Source of the DNA: Gilliamella sp. Choc5-1
Lineage (GTDB): Bacteria; Pseudomonadota; Gammaproteobacteria; Enterobacterales; Orbaceae
Direction: 5' to 3'
DNA: 64,000 nt
Assembly (NCBI RefSeq): GCF_001690595.1
Contig: NZ_LZHH01000091.1
Span: 1-64,000, forward strand
Positions 49,101-59,852 of this stretch are shown one piece after another. The notes beneath the pieces are model-generated. The model ran no database searches. It was not told the origin of the DNA and saw only the letters and a list, made by a program, of their open reading frames with translations. The position numbers were made by a program, and so were the translations under genes. The first letter of the stretch is position 1. Each line of letters starts with the position of its first letter.

Positions 49101-49217
49101 CTTGATGGATTACTGCGAGCATTTGCCTTTATTGGTGTTGCATTATTAATGTTATTAATCGCCTATTTAGCGCCATTACCACCAAAACAAGATAATAATA
49201 AGCAAATTTTGGAGTAA
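46155..49217 (+). CDS. DUF2339 multi-pass membrane protein
   Basis: The 1020-residue protein has an N-terminal membrane anchor (residues 1-20), a short coiled coil, a long acidic Asp/Gln/Thr-rich linker to about residue 225, and then more than 20 hydrophobic helices to the end. The GNVLAKIAIAILFLGLTYLFKY entry to the membrane core and GGYLTPILLS fit the DUF2339 family. Function is unknown for the family. It is followed by a DUF3999 gene after 85 bases, a pairing seen in many proteobacteria, which suggests the two act together in the inner membrane. Confidence 0.8.
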   Translation: MEFLFYLLIIGMLIAVFINFSSLGNQISALRHQLTELQKSVLSLSEHLYQQKSRSSDSDTVQETADQTLNELTIHSKQHDSDTENINQQFDYQTHAVIQASDDAELVDLSVTEIETPPQMPCAANNYNLNTDCLQLNDQNEPVLFTQSEQFAHNPLDDKNVDFDTLTQTNTSYEEVVTEQEAQTCVSESVSDEVTEPEITNAETLTSPTLDPFDSAYKKSTTTSTNPNLLLLAFNWFIKGNVLAKIAIAILFLGLTYLFKYSVEHDVISPELRVLGALVLGIALLVIGWKLKDKRKIYALILQGGGFATLYLTIFAAYRLYELVPMLLAFAILFVICSTSVVFAVVQRAMSLAIIACVGGYLTPILLSNDSGNHVALFSYYLMVSSAILMISISQSWRVLNLLGFLFTFVVSLLWGMSNFLPEFYIECQIFIIANMLIYGILAVLLSIRSDNQEPYQNVIDLILLFGTPLSGFGLQYAITQQWEFGPAFSSLGFGLFYLVGSYIILRLWPTTAKKIALLGLAIGIAFSTLSIPLAFSANLTAALWLFEGTALSWIMLSQKYYRVALLGVAITVLGMISTCISLEYDHLTTASFISLSGITSIILFINGCLWHCYDRNDDIDKMIKILFMVIASIAWILWISICIPLMLDESTPNVAPILFGFTVSTWLWYGVGQKIKWNIIRYAVLALWLVIPLSLFRAYIGYYYLSSFGVWNLVWVLAFVSCYYYLHVANHLIESKAAETMFNTFPIVLHISLFWMILCWLIRETVHWFDSLPWGYEVVKWSIATTIASSIILLFYFLIKRQIMTSLPLIKSYWIIGLMPIVLYISYYLIVGLGMSGQIIYWQYIPIINPLEESAIFALIMLTVWLKFAISYSHIGNKIINTSYFNIPLPNMVLVPLITLTFLWANSVVLRYLSQTFDISWMAYSLWHNNIVQMTASLLWMLTSVILITIGHRYSLRKIWYSGEIIQVIVIIKLIFVDIRELDGLLRAFAFIGVALLMLLIAYLAPLPPKQDNNKQILE

Positions 49218-49302
49218 TTTAGAGAAGATGATTAATTTCAGTTTTCAGTATAAAAATAGAAATAAAGCCTAAGTGCTATTAAATTTTATGGATAAATGAA
49301 TT

Positions 49303-50694
49303 ATGAAAAAATTAATATTAAGTGCTTTAATGCTAATCAGTGGATTTTGTCAAGCAACAGACAAAACCAACCAATATGCCTATGGTGCAATGATTGAAAC
49401 TAGCAATGATTCAAATATGTATAGCCGCATAGATCTAACGAGCGATGTGTATACACAAGCGCTTTCAAGTCGTTTAGATGATATTCGTGTATTTAATCAT
49501 AAAGGACAACCTGTGCCTTATGCATTAGTTAATGTTTATCAACGAGATGATGTCAATCAAATATTTCAGGTTACTATTTACGATTTAGATAAAAACCAAG
49601 AACACCGTCAAGAAAAACAAAGTAAACAAGGTACTGAACAATATAATATTAATATCAATAATAAAGATGTTCAAATTTCCCTAGATAATACCAACAGTCA
49701 AGAACAATACTATGCAACTTATTTATTACAAGTTCCTAACGGAATAAAACTAGAGCAAGCAATTAGTCGCTTATCAATCGATTTTGATACCGCTGAAAGT
49801 CAAAATTGGCAAGCTACTGCTAAACTACTTTATAGCCAAGATTTAAGCAATTGGCAAACCGCACTAAATAACGTGCCAGTGATGTCTTTGGTTGATAACA
49901 ATAATGAGCAATCGCTTAAAGTCAATGTAATTGATATCCCATCAAATACCAATTACAAAGCTAAATATTGGATTTTACAATTAAAATCAGAACAACAAAC
50001 GATCCCAACTATTAAAAAAGTTAAGTTTATTTCTAGAAAGGCCCCCCCAAAAATTGCACTTTACCCGATCAATTTTGAGCTTGCGTCTTCTGATGAGCAA
50101 GAGGCATTTTATCAGTTACCAACACCACAGCCAGTTAAAGAATTATCCATCTCACTGCAAAACTCACGAACGGTGTTGCCAATTAGCGTTTATTATAAAA
50201 GCAATGATAAAGATCAAATCTGGCATAAGCTTGACGATTACATTATTCGACGCGTTACAAATACCGATCAAAGCCCAAACATTAAAATAAACGATCCAGA
50301 TTTACAAATAAAACAGCTCAAGATAAAAGCTAACAACGCTAGCTTTGACCAAGCACCACAAGTAGTTGCTTACCGTAGCCGTATGAGCTTGATTTTTAAT
50401 AGTGGCAATAATGGACCATTTATTTTGGCTTGGGGTTCGGCTAAAGCTAAATCAGCAGCATTAAGTGAAAAAGCACTTCTGTCTGATTCGCTATCAGCAC
50501 AAGATTTGCCTGCAGCCTATCTTGGTGAAAATATCAAATTAGCTGGTAAAAAGGCATTGGCTCAAACCATTAAAGATAGCAATACGACAAACTCATATTT
50601 GCCAAAATGGTTAATTTGGATTTGTTTAGTTATTGGGGCTATTGTGTTAATTATTATTGCGTTAAAACTACTTAACGAAGTTAAAAATTCATAA
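49303..50694 (+). CDS. DUF3999 protein, periplasmic with C-terminal anchor
   Basis: The 463-residue protein has a signal peptide (MKKLILSALMLISGFCQA) and a large beta-rich periplasmic region (YAYGAMIETSNDSNMYSRIDL, RAPPKIALYPINF-like block). A single membrane helix lies near the C-terminus (about 435-457) with a short cytoplasmic tail. This is the DUF3999 layout and it sits beside the family's usual partner, DUF2339. No enzymatic motif was seen. A carbohydrate-binding or envelope role is only a guess. Confidence 0.75.
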   Translation: MKKLILSALMLISGFCQATDKTNQYAYGAMIETSNDSNMYSRIDLTSDVYTQALSSRLDDIRVFNHKGQPVPYALVNVYQRDDVNQIFQVTIYDLDKNQEHRQEKQSKQGTEQYNININNKDVQISLDNTNSQEQYYATYLLQVPNGIKLEQAISRLSIDFDTAESQNWQATAKLLYSQDLSNWQTALNNVPVMSLVDNNNEQSLKVNVIDIPSNTNYKAKYWILQLKSEQQTIPTIKKVKFISRKAPPKIALYPINFELASSDEQEAFYQLPTPQPVKELSISLQNSRTVLPISVYYKSNDKDQIWHKLDDYIIRRVTNTDQSPNIKINDPDLQIKQLKIKANNASFDQAPQVVAYRSRMSLIFNSGNNGPFILAWGSAKAKSAALSEKALLSDSLSAQDLPAAYLGENIKLAGKKALAQTIKDSNTTNSYLPKWLIWICLVIGAIVLIIIALKLLNEVKNS

Positions 50695-50761
50695 AAAAGA
50701 AAGCAAAAAAATAAAATTTACTAAAGAAAGTATTTTGTAATAGAAATTATATTCCATTTTG

Positions 50762-50830
50762 AGGAAAACGCCTTATAAGTTTTTAGCAGATCATTTTAAC
50801 CATGATGCGTAAACAATTCGGCGTTTTCCT
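50762..50830. repeat. 69-base element with 11-base perfect inverted ends
   Basis: AGGAAAACGCC (50762-50772) and GGCGTTTTCCT (50820-50830) are exact inverted repeats. The interior resembles 25648-25705. It lies between the convergent DUF3999 and narL genes, where it may serve as a terminator, but the long interior and second copy suggest a small dispersed repeat. Confidence 0.6.
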
Positions 50831-50875
50831 ATTGGTAATACATGAAGGTTTATTTTTATTTTTTGGTGAGTAAGT

Positions 50876-51529
50876 TTATTCCTTACTTTGTAAATACCAT
50901 ACTGTCATTTCCATTCGTGATTTAAAATTAAGTTTTTTAAAAATACTTTTAATGTGTACTTTTACGGTACTTTCAACGATGCCAAGCTCTTTGGCAATCA
51001 ATTTGTTTGATAAGCCTTGAACTAATAAGTTGAAAATTTCATTTTCTCTTGGTGTCAATAAGCTCACATCATGGATTTTTGGGGTGGTTGGCTCTTCTCC
51101 ATAACGTAAATAATTGAGGATAATATGTGAAATCGCATTATCCATAATAACTTTTCCAATCGAAATTTCTTTTAATGAAATGAGAAACTCTTCTGGTTCC
51201 ATGTCTTTTAGCAAATAGCCATCCGCACCGGTTTTTAGTGCTGTGATGATATCTTCTTTCGCATCTGATACGGTGAACATAATGATGCGGCTAGATATGT
51301 TCTTTTCTCGCAAATAACGTAATATTTCTAATCCACTAACATCTTGCATATTGATATCAAGTAAAATGATATCAGGATCAAGCTCTAGTGCTAATTTAAC
51401 GCCCTCTATTCCCGAGCCAGTTTCTCCTACGATTTGAAAATGGTTTACTGTATTTATTAGTTGTTTCACGCCATTTCTTAACATAGGGTGATCATCAATA
51501 AGAAGTATTGAACTAGGTATTTGCTCCAT
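50876..51529 (-). CDS. narL: Nitrate/nitrite response regulator NarL
   Basis: NarL controls nitrate respiration genes. The 217 residues have the receiver pocket (LIDDHPMLRNGVKQLI, phospho-acceptor Asp58 in ILLDINMQ, LKTGADGYLLKDMEPEE) and a LuxR-type helix-turn-helix (LTPRENEIFNLLVQGLSNK, ESTVKVHIKSIFKKL). GVKQLI and GYLLKDMEPE match NarL more closely than NarP. The start overlaps the narX end by 17 bases, indicating translational coupling. No nar structural genes are in the window. Confidence 0.92.
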   Translation of the reverse strand: MEQIPSSILLIDDHPMLRNGVKQLINTVNHFQIVGETGSGIEGVKLALELDPDIILLDINMQDVSGLEILRYLREKNISSRIIMFTVSDAKEDIITALKTGADGYLLKDMEPEEFLISLKEISIGKVIMDNAISHIILNYLRYGEEPTTPKIHDVSLLTPRENEIFNLLVQGLSNKLIAKELGIVESTVKVHIKSIFKKLNFKSRMEMTVWYLQSKE

Positions 51530-53342
51530 TTTTTATTGTCTCTATTATCTGAAATGGAATGGTTTTATTAGCCTTAAATGTTACCACAATTTGTGTTCCT
51601 TTGTGAGGAAGGCTATTTATTGTTAAATTACCGTTTAATATTTCAACTCTGTCTCGCATAATAATCAACCCATAGTGGTTATCTTGTTTAATATCATTTT
51701 GTAAACCAATGCCATTATCTTCTATGTGAATAGTAATAATGTTATCTTCATCCATTTTTAAACTGACAATAGCCTGTGTAGCTTTAGCATGTTTATATAT
51801 ATTATTAAGCGCTTCGCGAATAATTTGTAGTAAATGAAAGGTATATTTACTATTGATAATATTTAGAGGCAATTGGTATTCAAACTGAATATTGAATGGT
51901 AATTTTTCATTAAATTCTTCAATTAATTCCATTAAATTGGTATAAAACCCTGTTTGGCTTAAACGTAAACGAAATGAAGTGATCAGCTCTCTTAGTTGAG
52001 AGTAGGTAATATTGACCTCTTTGCGCATCATTGCGAGTAACTCAATACTGTTTTGTGATGTTAAGTCAGATTGCATTTGTAAACAGCTAAGGTGTATTTT
52101 TAAGCAAGATAATGATTGAGCTATGGAATCATGTAGTTCTCTAGCCATTGCTGAGCGTTCGTTCATTAATAAATATTGTTTTTGTTGTTCTATTTGTTTA
52201 TCTAGTTTTATTGCGGTAGTGATTTGCTCAATAAGCCCCATAATTAAGTTTTCTTGTTCATCAGTCAGTATTATTTCAGTTGGCTGAAAAGCAAATAATA
52301 TCCCGTATTTTTGTTCGTTTTCTTGAAGATACCAATAACGCTGAACCCCATTTGGGGAATTAGTTTTTGATGGGATCAAACAAGCATTACATTTGATGTT
52401 TTGGCAATAAGGTAATTTTTGTTCATTATTGTAACTGATTTGTTGATAATGTTTAGGATCCTCTGATTCATAAAAGCGTATTTGAAATTGTGTTAATGGG
52501 ACTAATTCTTCTAGTTCTCGCAGGATTTTTAAACAACGTTCACATAATGGTGCTGAAGTATATAGTTTCTTGGTTGCTTGATATTGGAACGAAATCATTT
52601 TATTGGTTTGTTGTAATCTAGCTGTTTTTTCTGCAACCTGCTTTTCTAGTAATAAATATTGTGATTCAATTTGAGCTGACATTTTATTGAAAGCATATCC
52701 TAATAGATCAAACTCATTTTTTTTCAATTTAATATTAAAACGTTGGCTAAAATCGTGATTAGTAATTGCCTCAGCCATTTCAACAAGTTTTTTCCACGGG
52801 GCAAGGAGATAGTAACGTAAGTAATAAATTTGAATAATCAAAAAGCATATGATGATAACAATAAATAATTGTTGTAGCTGAGAAATATAATAAATTTTGT
52901 TTTCGGTTTTTTGATCAATCTTTTGTACTAGATGATTGATATGAACTACATAGTTGTCTATGTCTGCTTTTATATCATCAATTTTTTTTGCCTGTTGGAT
53001 TTTAGGTACAAGTTGAGTTTGCCAGTCAGTTTTTAATTGATTAAATTCATTTATTAATTCGTAGCGTTTCAAAATCATTAAATGTTGCTGTGATGAAGAA
53101 ATATCAATAAAAATATTTAAACGGTCATACTCTTTTTTGTTGAGGGGAATCATGCTAAGTAGTTGGTAATTTTTCATTCTCAATAAACCTAGCTGATTAA
53201 CCATGTATGCCCCACCTTTTGTATCATTGGCTACCTGAGTTGAAAACGATAGTACTAATAAAACCGTGATCCCCAAAAAAAACATTAATAATGTTAGTTG
53301 ATTAATAATTGACGCTGTGTAGTGAATTTTTCTTTTTGGCAT
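51513..53342 (-). CDS. narX: Nitrate/nitrite sensor histidine kinase NarX
   Basis: The 609-residue kinase has two membrane helices around a periplasmic sensor whose first helix carries the nitrate-binding P-box (GGAYMVNQLGLLRMKNYQL). A HAMP linker, a central cysteine-containing module (APLCERCLK, CQNIKCNACLI) as in NarX rather than NarQ, and the HPK7-type transmitter with His404 in RELHDSIAQSLSCLK follow. The HATPase domain includes DNGIGLQ and HYGLIIMRDR. Narrow agreement with E. coli NarX, including HDSIAQSLS, supports the name. narL overlaps its end. Confidence 0.93.
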   Translation of the reverse strand: MPKRKIHYTASIINQLTLLMFFLGITVLLVLSFSTQVANDTKGGAYMVNQLGLLRMKNYQLLSMIPLNKKEYDRLNIFIDISSSQQHLMILKRYELINEFNQLKTDWQTQLVPKIQQAKKIDDIKADIDNYVVHINHLVQKIDQKTENKIYYISQLQQLFIVIIICFLIIQIYYLRYYLLAPWKKLVEMAEAITNHDFSQRFNIKLKKNEFDLLGYAFNKMSAQIESQYLLLEKQVAEKTARLQQTNKMISFQYQATKKLYTSAPLCERCLKILRELEELVPLTQFQIRFYESEDPKHYQQISYNNEQKLPYCQNIKCNACLIPSKTNSPNGVQRYWYLQENEQKYGILFAFQPTEIILTDEQENLIMGLIEQITTAIKLDKQIEQQKQYLLMNERSAMARELHDSIAQSLSCLKIHLSCLQMQSDLTSQNSIELLAMMRKEVNITYSQLRELITSFRLRLSQTGFYTNLMELIEEFNEKLPFNIQFEYQLPLNIINSKYTFHLLQIIREALNNIYKHAKATQAIVSLKMDEDNIITIHIEDNGIGLQNDIKQDNHYGLIIMRDRVEILNGNLTINSLPHKGTQIVVTFKANKTIPFQIIETIKNGANT

Positions 53343-53474
53343 ATTATTGATGCTTAGATTTTTATTTATGATGAATATTTATGACAATAAATAATAATTA
53401 TGTTTATTGTAACGTGAAAACAGTATGTATCTGATCTTTTTTGTCACTTTTTGCGATCTTTTAGTAAACAGCGC

Positions 53475-53503
53475 TTGCAACAAGGATAAATTTTGCGTAA
53501 AAT
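53475..53503 (+). promoter_or_regulatory. Promoter of rplU-rpmA
   Basis: TTGCAA (53475-53480) and TAAAAT (53498-53503) with a 17-base spacer. Transcription would start near 53510, about 70 bases before rplU. Confidence 0.7.
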
Positions 53504-53580
53504 TCACGCCCTATAAGATTAATCTCGCAGACATATATGTTTAATCAAGTAATCGTCTGCTTTTTATTGCGGAGTTAAGT

Positions 53581-53889
53581 ATGTACGCAGTTTTCCAAAG
53601 TGGTGGTAAACAACACCGAGTTAGCGAAGGTCAAGTCGTTCGCTTGGAAAAAATTGAAGTCGAAACAGGTTCAGAAATTGTTTTCGATAAAGTTTTAATG
53701 GTAGCAAATGGTGAAGACATCAAAGTTGGTGCTCCGTTTGTTGAAGGTGCAACAGTTAAAGCAGAAATTGTTGAGCACGGTCGTGGCGATAAAGTGAAAA
53801 TTGTAAAATTCCGTCGTCGTAAACACTATCGTAAACAACAAGGTCACCGTCAGTGGTTTACTGATGTGAAGATCACTGCAATCGCTTAA
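53581..53889 (+). CDS. rplU: 50S ribosomal protein L21
   Basis: The 102 residues carry [20 protein letters not shown] at the start and the [18 protein letters not shown] signature near the end. L21 binds 23S rRNA close to L20. Length is within one residue of E. coli L21 (103). It starts the rplU-rpmA-eamA-obgE cluster, the order found in E. coli. Confidence 0.99.
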   Translation: MYAVFQSGGKQHRVSEGQVVRLEKIEVETGSEIVFDKVLMVANGEDIKVGAPFVEGATVKAEIVEHGRGDKVKIVKFRRRKHYRKQQGHRQWFTDVKITAIA

Positions 53890-53904
53890 TAGGAGTATCG
53901 AACA

Positions 53905-54165
53905 ATGGCACATAAGAAGGCTGGTGGTTCATCACGTAATGGTCGTGATTCCCAGAGTAAACGTTTAGGTGTTAAACGTTATGGTTCTCAAGAAGTTCTT
54001 GCTGGTAATATTTTAGTTCGTCAACGTGGAACTCAATTCCACCCAGGCACTAATGTAGGTTGTGGTCGTGATCATACATTATTTGCTTTAATTGATGGAC
54101 AAGTAAAATTCGAAGTTAAAGGACCTAAAAATCGTCGTTATGTTAGCGTTATTGCTAACAGCTAA
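53905..54165 (+). CDS. rpmA: 50S ribosomal protein L27
   Basis: The 86-residue protein starts [20 protein letters not shown], the extension that reaches the peptidyl-transferase centre, and includes the [17 protein letters not shown] signature. It begins 15 bases after rplU, with an AGGAG site. Confidence 0.99.
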   Translation: MAHKKAGGSSRNGRDSQSKRLGVKRYGSQEVLAGNILVRQRGTQFHPGTNVGCGRDHTLFALIDGQVKFEVKGPKNRRYVSVIANS

Positions 54166-54189
54166 TTAAAAACGGTTTAATAGTTATGG

Positions 54190-54218
54190 AAGCCTCACAG
54201 TTATTGTGGGGCTTTTTT
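54190..54218 (+). terminator. Terminator after rpmA
   Basis: AAGCCTCACA pairs with TGTGGGGCTT (one G-U), followed by six Ts. It lies 25 bases after the rpmA stop and overlaps the upstream in-frame extension of the next gene, which argues for that gene's later start. Confidence 0.88.
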
Positions 54219-54244
54219 CATTTCTTGAATTTATATTATTTATT

Positions 54245-56376
<2,132 letters not shown>

Positions 56377-56436
56377 TGAGTACTATACTCTGTTTTATTT
56401 CGCCTAAATTAGCCATTGTATAGAATTTTTTATAAA

Positions 56437-56467
56437 AGCAGAATAGGAATATTCTGCTTATTTTTTA
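56437..56467 (+). terminator. Terminator after obgE
   Basis: AGCAGAAT pairs with ATTCTGCT around a six-base loop, followed by a T-rich tail. Between it and the Fur box (56468-56555) I see nothing. Confidence 0.85.
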
Positions 56468-56555
56468 TATTGTTAAATATGAATCCTCTTATTATGAAAT
56501 TAGTGAATAAAGGATTTATTTTTATCTAGCTTAGAAAATAAAAAAATGCTTGATC

Positions 56556-56584
56556 TTGTTAATGATAATCATTATCATTATTGT
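56556..56584 (+). promoter_or_regulatory. Fur box overlapping the promoter of a small RNA
   Basis: GTTAATGATAATCATTATC (56558-56576) matches the 19-base Fur consensus at 18 positions, and the repeat continues to 56580. It lies over a candidate promoter, TTGTTA (56556-56561) and TATTGT (56579-56584), with a 17-base spacer. Iron-bound Fur would block transcription from it. Confidence 0.88.
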
Positions 56585-56589
56585 CGTAC

Positions 56590-56687
56590 TTTGTTAGAGC
56601 TTTAGAGGCTTCTGAAAAAGTATGACATTGCTCACATTGCTTCCAATGTTTACCAGCTTGACGTTATCGCTAAGCTGGTTTTTTTGT
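56590..56687 (+). ncRNA. ryhB: RyhB-type iron-responsive small RNA
   Basis: About 98 bases run from the predicted start to a strong terminator. The core CATTGCTCACATTGCTTCC (56625-56643) is the conserved target-pairing core of enterobacterial RyhB. The terminator stem ACCAGCTT/AAGCTGGT (56652-56679) is followed by seven Ts, as in Hfq-binding RNAs. No open frame competes with it. In E. coli RyhB shuts off iron-using proteins when Fur is released. Everything outside the core and terminator differs from E. coli. The 56688-56854 stretch before smrB shows nothing more. Confidence 0.88.
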
Positions 56688-56854
56688 TTTGCGTTATTAA
56701 CAATTATTTTTAAACATTAACCTCTAGTTAAAACTATTTTAATTGTTGTTTTTATCTACATGCTAATGTCGTCACAAAGGCTTAAATAAATTGACGGAAG
56801 AAGAGTAAAAATTATTTTTATGATTACCCAGATGGTTGGTTAAGTTTTCAAAAA

Positions 56855-57400
56855 CTAGCTATTTATTAGTTTGTTTTCAATATCAAATAAAATGAGAAGT
56901 GCTGCGTTGCCACCAAATTCTTTAGGGGCTTGATGAAAACAGATAACATGAGGATGCTGAGCTAGCCACATGGGTGTTTGTTTTTTTAAGATGTTTTTCC
57001 CATGTCCATACATGATACAAGCACAATGCGTTCTTTCACGTAAACATGCTGCGATAAGAGCGGCAATTTCTTTTTTAGCCTCTTGTTGAATTAACCCATG
57101 TAGGTCTAAAAAGAATTCTGGTTCATAAAATCCACGACGCAATTTTTTTACTTCGTAGGAATCTGCATTTTCTCGGCTATAGCAAATAGGGTCTTCTTGC
57201 AATAGCGGCTGATAATCATCAGAAAAATAAAATTCAGCATTAATTTTTTCATATTGCTGTTTTTGGGTTTCTATTACTTTTTGTGAACGTTTTTGTGGTT
57301 TATGAACGACAGTATCTTGTTTTAGTTTTTTGGTGATGTTACCAATACTATTTTTAAACAAGTTTATATCATCTTGGTCTAAATTAAATTTATTTGGCAT
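56855..57400 (-). CDS. smrB: Ribosome-rescue endonuclease SmrB
   Basis: SmrB cuts mRNA at collided ribosomes. The 181-residue protein has the N-terminal segment with KLKQDTVVHKPQKR, FYFSDDYQPLL, KKLRRGFYEPE, then the Smr domain with the catalytic FLDLHG and CIMYGHGKNILKKQTPMWL (the usual H-G-H-G reads Y-G-H-G). HPHVICFHQAPKEFGGNAAL matches E. coli SmrB (183). It lies six bases after nth and shares its transcript. Confidence 0.94.
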   Translation of the reverse strand: MPNKFNLDQDDINLFKNSIGNITKKLKQDTVVHKPQKRSQKVIETQKQQYEKINAEFYFSDDYQPLLQEDPICYSRENADSYEVKKLRRGFYEPEFFLDLHGLIQQEAKKEIAALIAACLRERTHCACIMYGHGKNILKKQTPMWLAQHPHVICFHQAPKEFGGNAALLILFDIENKLINS

Positions 57401-57406
57401 TGATTT

Positions 57407-58045
57407 CTACTCTGGATAAGTTTTTTCTTTAAATTCGCACAAATCTTCTATAACACAGGATCCACATCTAGGCTTTCTGGCAATACAGGTATAACGGCCA
57501 TGTAATATTAGCCAGTGGTGACAATTTATTTTATATTCTTTGGGTACGACTTTCAGCAATTTTTCTTCAACAACCTCTACTGTTTTACCTGGTGCAAAAC
57601 CTGTACGGTTGCTTACTCTAAATATGTGTGTATCAACGGCAATGGTAGGCCAACCGAAAGCGGTGTTTAATACAACATTTGCCGTTTTACGACCAACACC
57701 CGGTAATTCAATTAGTGCATCAAAACGTTCAGGAACTTCACCCTGATATTTATCTACCAAAATTTGACACGTTTTTATTATATTATCCGCTTTACTGTTA
57801 TAAAGCCCAATGGTACGGATATAGCTTTTTAGTTTATCAATACCAAGAGCCAAAATTTGTTCAGCAGTATTAGCAATAGCAAACAGCGGTTTTGTGGCTT
57901 TGTTTACACTAACATCAGTCGCTTGGGCTGAAAGTACTACTGCGATTAATAATTCAAAAGGTGTTTCATACACTAGTTCTGTTGTTGGATCTTTAATATG
58001 ATCTTTTAATCTTTCTAAAATTTGAATTCGGGTTGATTGTTTCAC
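57407..58045 (-). CDS. nth: Endonuclease III
   Basis: Nth is a DNA glycosylase and AP-lyase for oxidised pyrimidines. The 212-residue protein has the helix-hairpin-helix with catalytic Lys (LPGVGRKTANVVLN), the catalytic Asp in VDTHIFRVSNR, and the four-cysteine [4Fe-4S] loop ending the protein (CIARKPRCGSCVIEDLC). Length is one more than in E. coli. smrB follows at once. Confidence 0.97.
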   Translation of the reverse strand: MKQSTRIQILERLKDHIKDPTTELVYETPFELLIAVVLSAQATDVSVNKATKPLFAIANTAEQILALGIDKLKSYIRTIGLYNSKADNIIKTCQILVDKYQGEVPERFDALIELPGVGRKTANVVLNTAFGWPTIAVDTHIFRVSNRTGFAPGKTVEVVEEKLLKVVPKEYKINCHHWLILHGRYTCIARKPRCGSCVIEDLCEFKEKTYPE

Positions 58046-58308
58046 AAAATAATTTTATTAAAAAATAGTAAGACGCATATTATATACTTTTATTTACTGT
58101 TTATCTGTAAGTTACATTTATTTTTTTATATGGATGAGAACGATGAAATGTACTGATTAGTAATTGTAAGACAATTTTATTTTTAATGTTGCTTAGTTTT
58201 TTGTTATTTGTATATTCACATTTATACTCACTGACTTTTTAGCATAGTCATTTTATGATAAGCTAGCGTACTATTTCTTAATTTTATCAAATAAGGTTTT
58301 TTAAAGAT

Positions 58309-59796
58309 ATGCCCTTACCAATGATTGTCACCTTTGCTGTATATATTTTAGGCATGATTGCCATAGGTTTTTTTGCGTTTCGTTCAACGCAAAATTTTGG
58401 TGATTATATTTTAGGTGGGCGTCGTATCGGTAGTGTTGTGACTGCGCTTTCAGCTGGCGCATCAGATATGAGTGGTTGGCTATTAATGGGATTACCTGGT
58501 GCTGTTTTTTTGTTTGGTATTTCACAAAGTTGGATTGCAATCGGATTGATTATTGGTGCTTATTTAAATTGGCTACTCATTGCAGGACGATTACGAGTCT
58601 TTACTGAAATCAATCATAATTCACTAACTTTACCCGATTATTTTGCTCGTCGATTTGATGATAAAAGCTCACTTCTACGTATTATTTCAGCTATCATTAT
58701 TCTAATATTTTTTACTATTTATTGTGCTTCTGGTGTAGTTGCGGGTGCAAAGTTATTCGAGAGTACATTTTGTATGAGCTATGGCTGGGCGATGTTAGCG
58801 GGTGCAGGTGCAACAATTGCCTATACGTTTATCGGTGGTTTTTTAGCAGTAAGCTGGACTGATACTATTCAAGCTAGTTTAATGATGTTTGCACTTATTC
58901 TAACGCCAATTATGGTTATGGTGAATGCAGGTGGGCTTTCTGATGCATTGATATATATTGAATCGCTCAATTCAGATTATACCAATTTATTTGCTCATAT
59001 GGATTTTATTGCCATTATTTCATTATTAGGTTGGGGGCTTGGATATTTTGGGCAACCTCATATTTTAGCCAGATTTATGGCTGCTGATTCACATGAAGTA
59101 ATGAAAAACGCTCGACGGATTAGTATGACATGGATGATTTTGTGTTTAGCTGGCGCAATCACGGTTGGTTTTTTTGGTATCGCCTTTTTTGCTCATAATC
59201 CAGATTTATCTTACTTGATTAATGATGGTAAACATGAACGTATTTTTATCGAATTGTCGAAATTACTCTTTAATCCTTGGATTGCTGGTATTTTGTTGGC
59301 CGCTATTTTAGCAGCGGTAATGAGCACATTAAGTTGTCAATTATTAGTTTGTTCAAGTGCTCTAACGGAAGATTTTTATCGTGCGTTTTTTAGACCAAAA
59401 GCAAAACAAAAGGAACTGGTATGGGTTGGTCGTATAATGGTGCTATTAGTTTCAGTTATTGCTATTTTATTAGCTATTAATCCAAATAATAGCGTACTTG
59501 ATTTAGTAAGTCATGCTTGGGCTGGATTTGGTGCGGCGTTTGGTCCTATAATCGTATTTTCTGTTTTTTGGTCGCGTATGACACGTAATGGAGCACTAGC
59601 TGGAATGATAACTGGTGCCGTAACTGTGTTGCTATGGATTAATTTTAATTGGTTTAATTTGTATTCGCTTATCCCTGGATTTTTATTTGCTTCTATAGCT
59701 ATTATTATTTTTAGTCTTTTTGATAAAAAGCCAAACGAGATCGTAGCAGATCATTTTAAACAAGCGTATAAACGTTATCACAACAAAATAAATTAG
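58309..59796 (+). CDS. putP: Sodium/proline symporter PutP
   Basis: PutP takes up L-proline with Na+. The 495 residues form about 13 membrane helices of the sodium-solute-symporter fold. The N-terminal GGRRIGSVVTALSAGASDMS and WLLMGLPGAVFL, the LGWGLGYFGQPHILARFMA signature and ILAAVMSTLSCQLLV, with the Na+ site Ser/Thr, are all present. It is a single-gene unit; no putA is in the window. Proline would serve as nutrient or osmolyte. Confidence 0.95.
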   Translation: MPLPMIVTFAVYILGMIAIGFFAFRSTQNFGDYILGGRRIGSVVTALSAGASDMSGWLLMGLPGAVFLFGISQSWIAIGLIIGAYLNWLLIAGRLRVFTEINHNSLTLPDYFARRFDDKSSLLRIISAIIILIFFTIYCASGVVAGAKLFESTFCMSYGWAMLAGAGATIAYTFIGGFLAVSWTDTIQASLMMFALILTPIMVMVNAGGLSDALIYIESLNSDYTNLFAHMDFIAIISLLGWGLGYFGQPHILARFMAADSHEVMKNARRISMTWMILCLAGAITVGFFGIAFFAHNPDLSYLINDGKHERIFIELSKLLFNPWIAGILLAAILAAVMSTLSCQLLVCSSALTEDFYRAFFRPKAKQKELVWVGRIMVLLVSVIAILLAINPNNSVLDLVSHAWAGFGAAFGPIIVFSVFWSRMTRNGALAGMITGAVTVLLWINFNWFNLYSLIPGFLFASIAIIIFSLFDKKPNEIVADHFKQAYKRYHNKIN

Positions 59797-59852
59797 AATA
59801 AATCTTATTTAAACTAGAATATAAATGTAATAAATTTAATAGGTAAAATATC

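Noticed and set aside
54206..54244. Earlier start for the EamA transporter
   Set aside because: The extension overlaps the rpmA terminator and is not part of the YhbE family.
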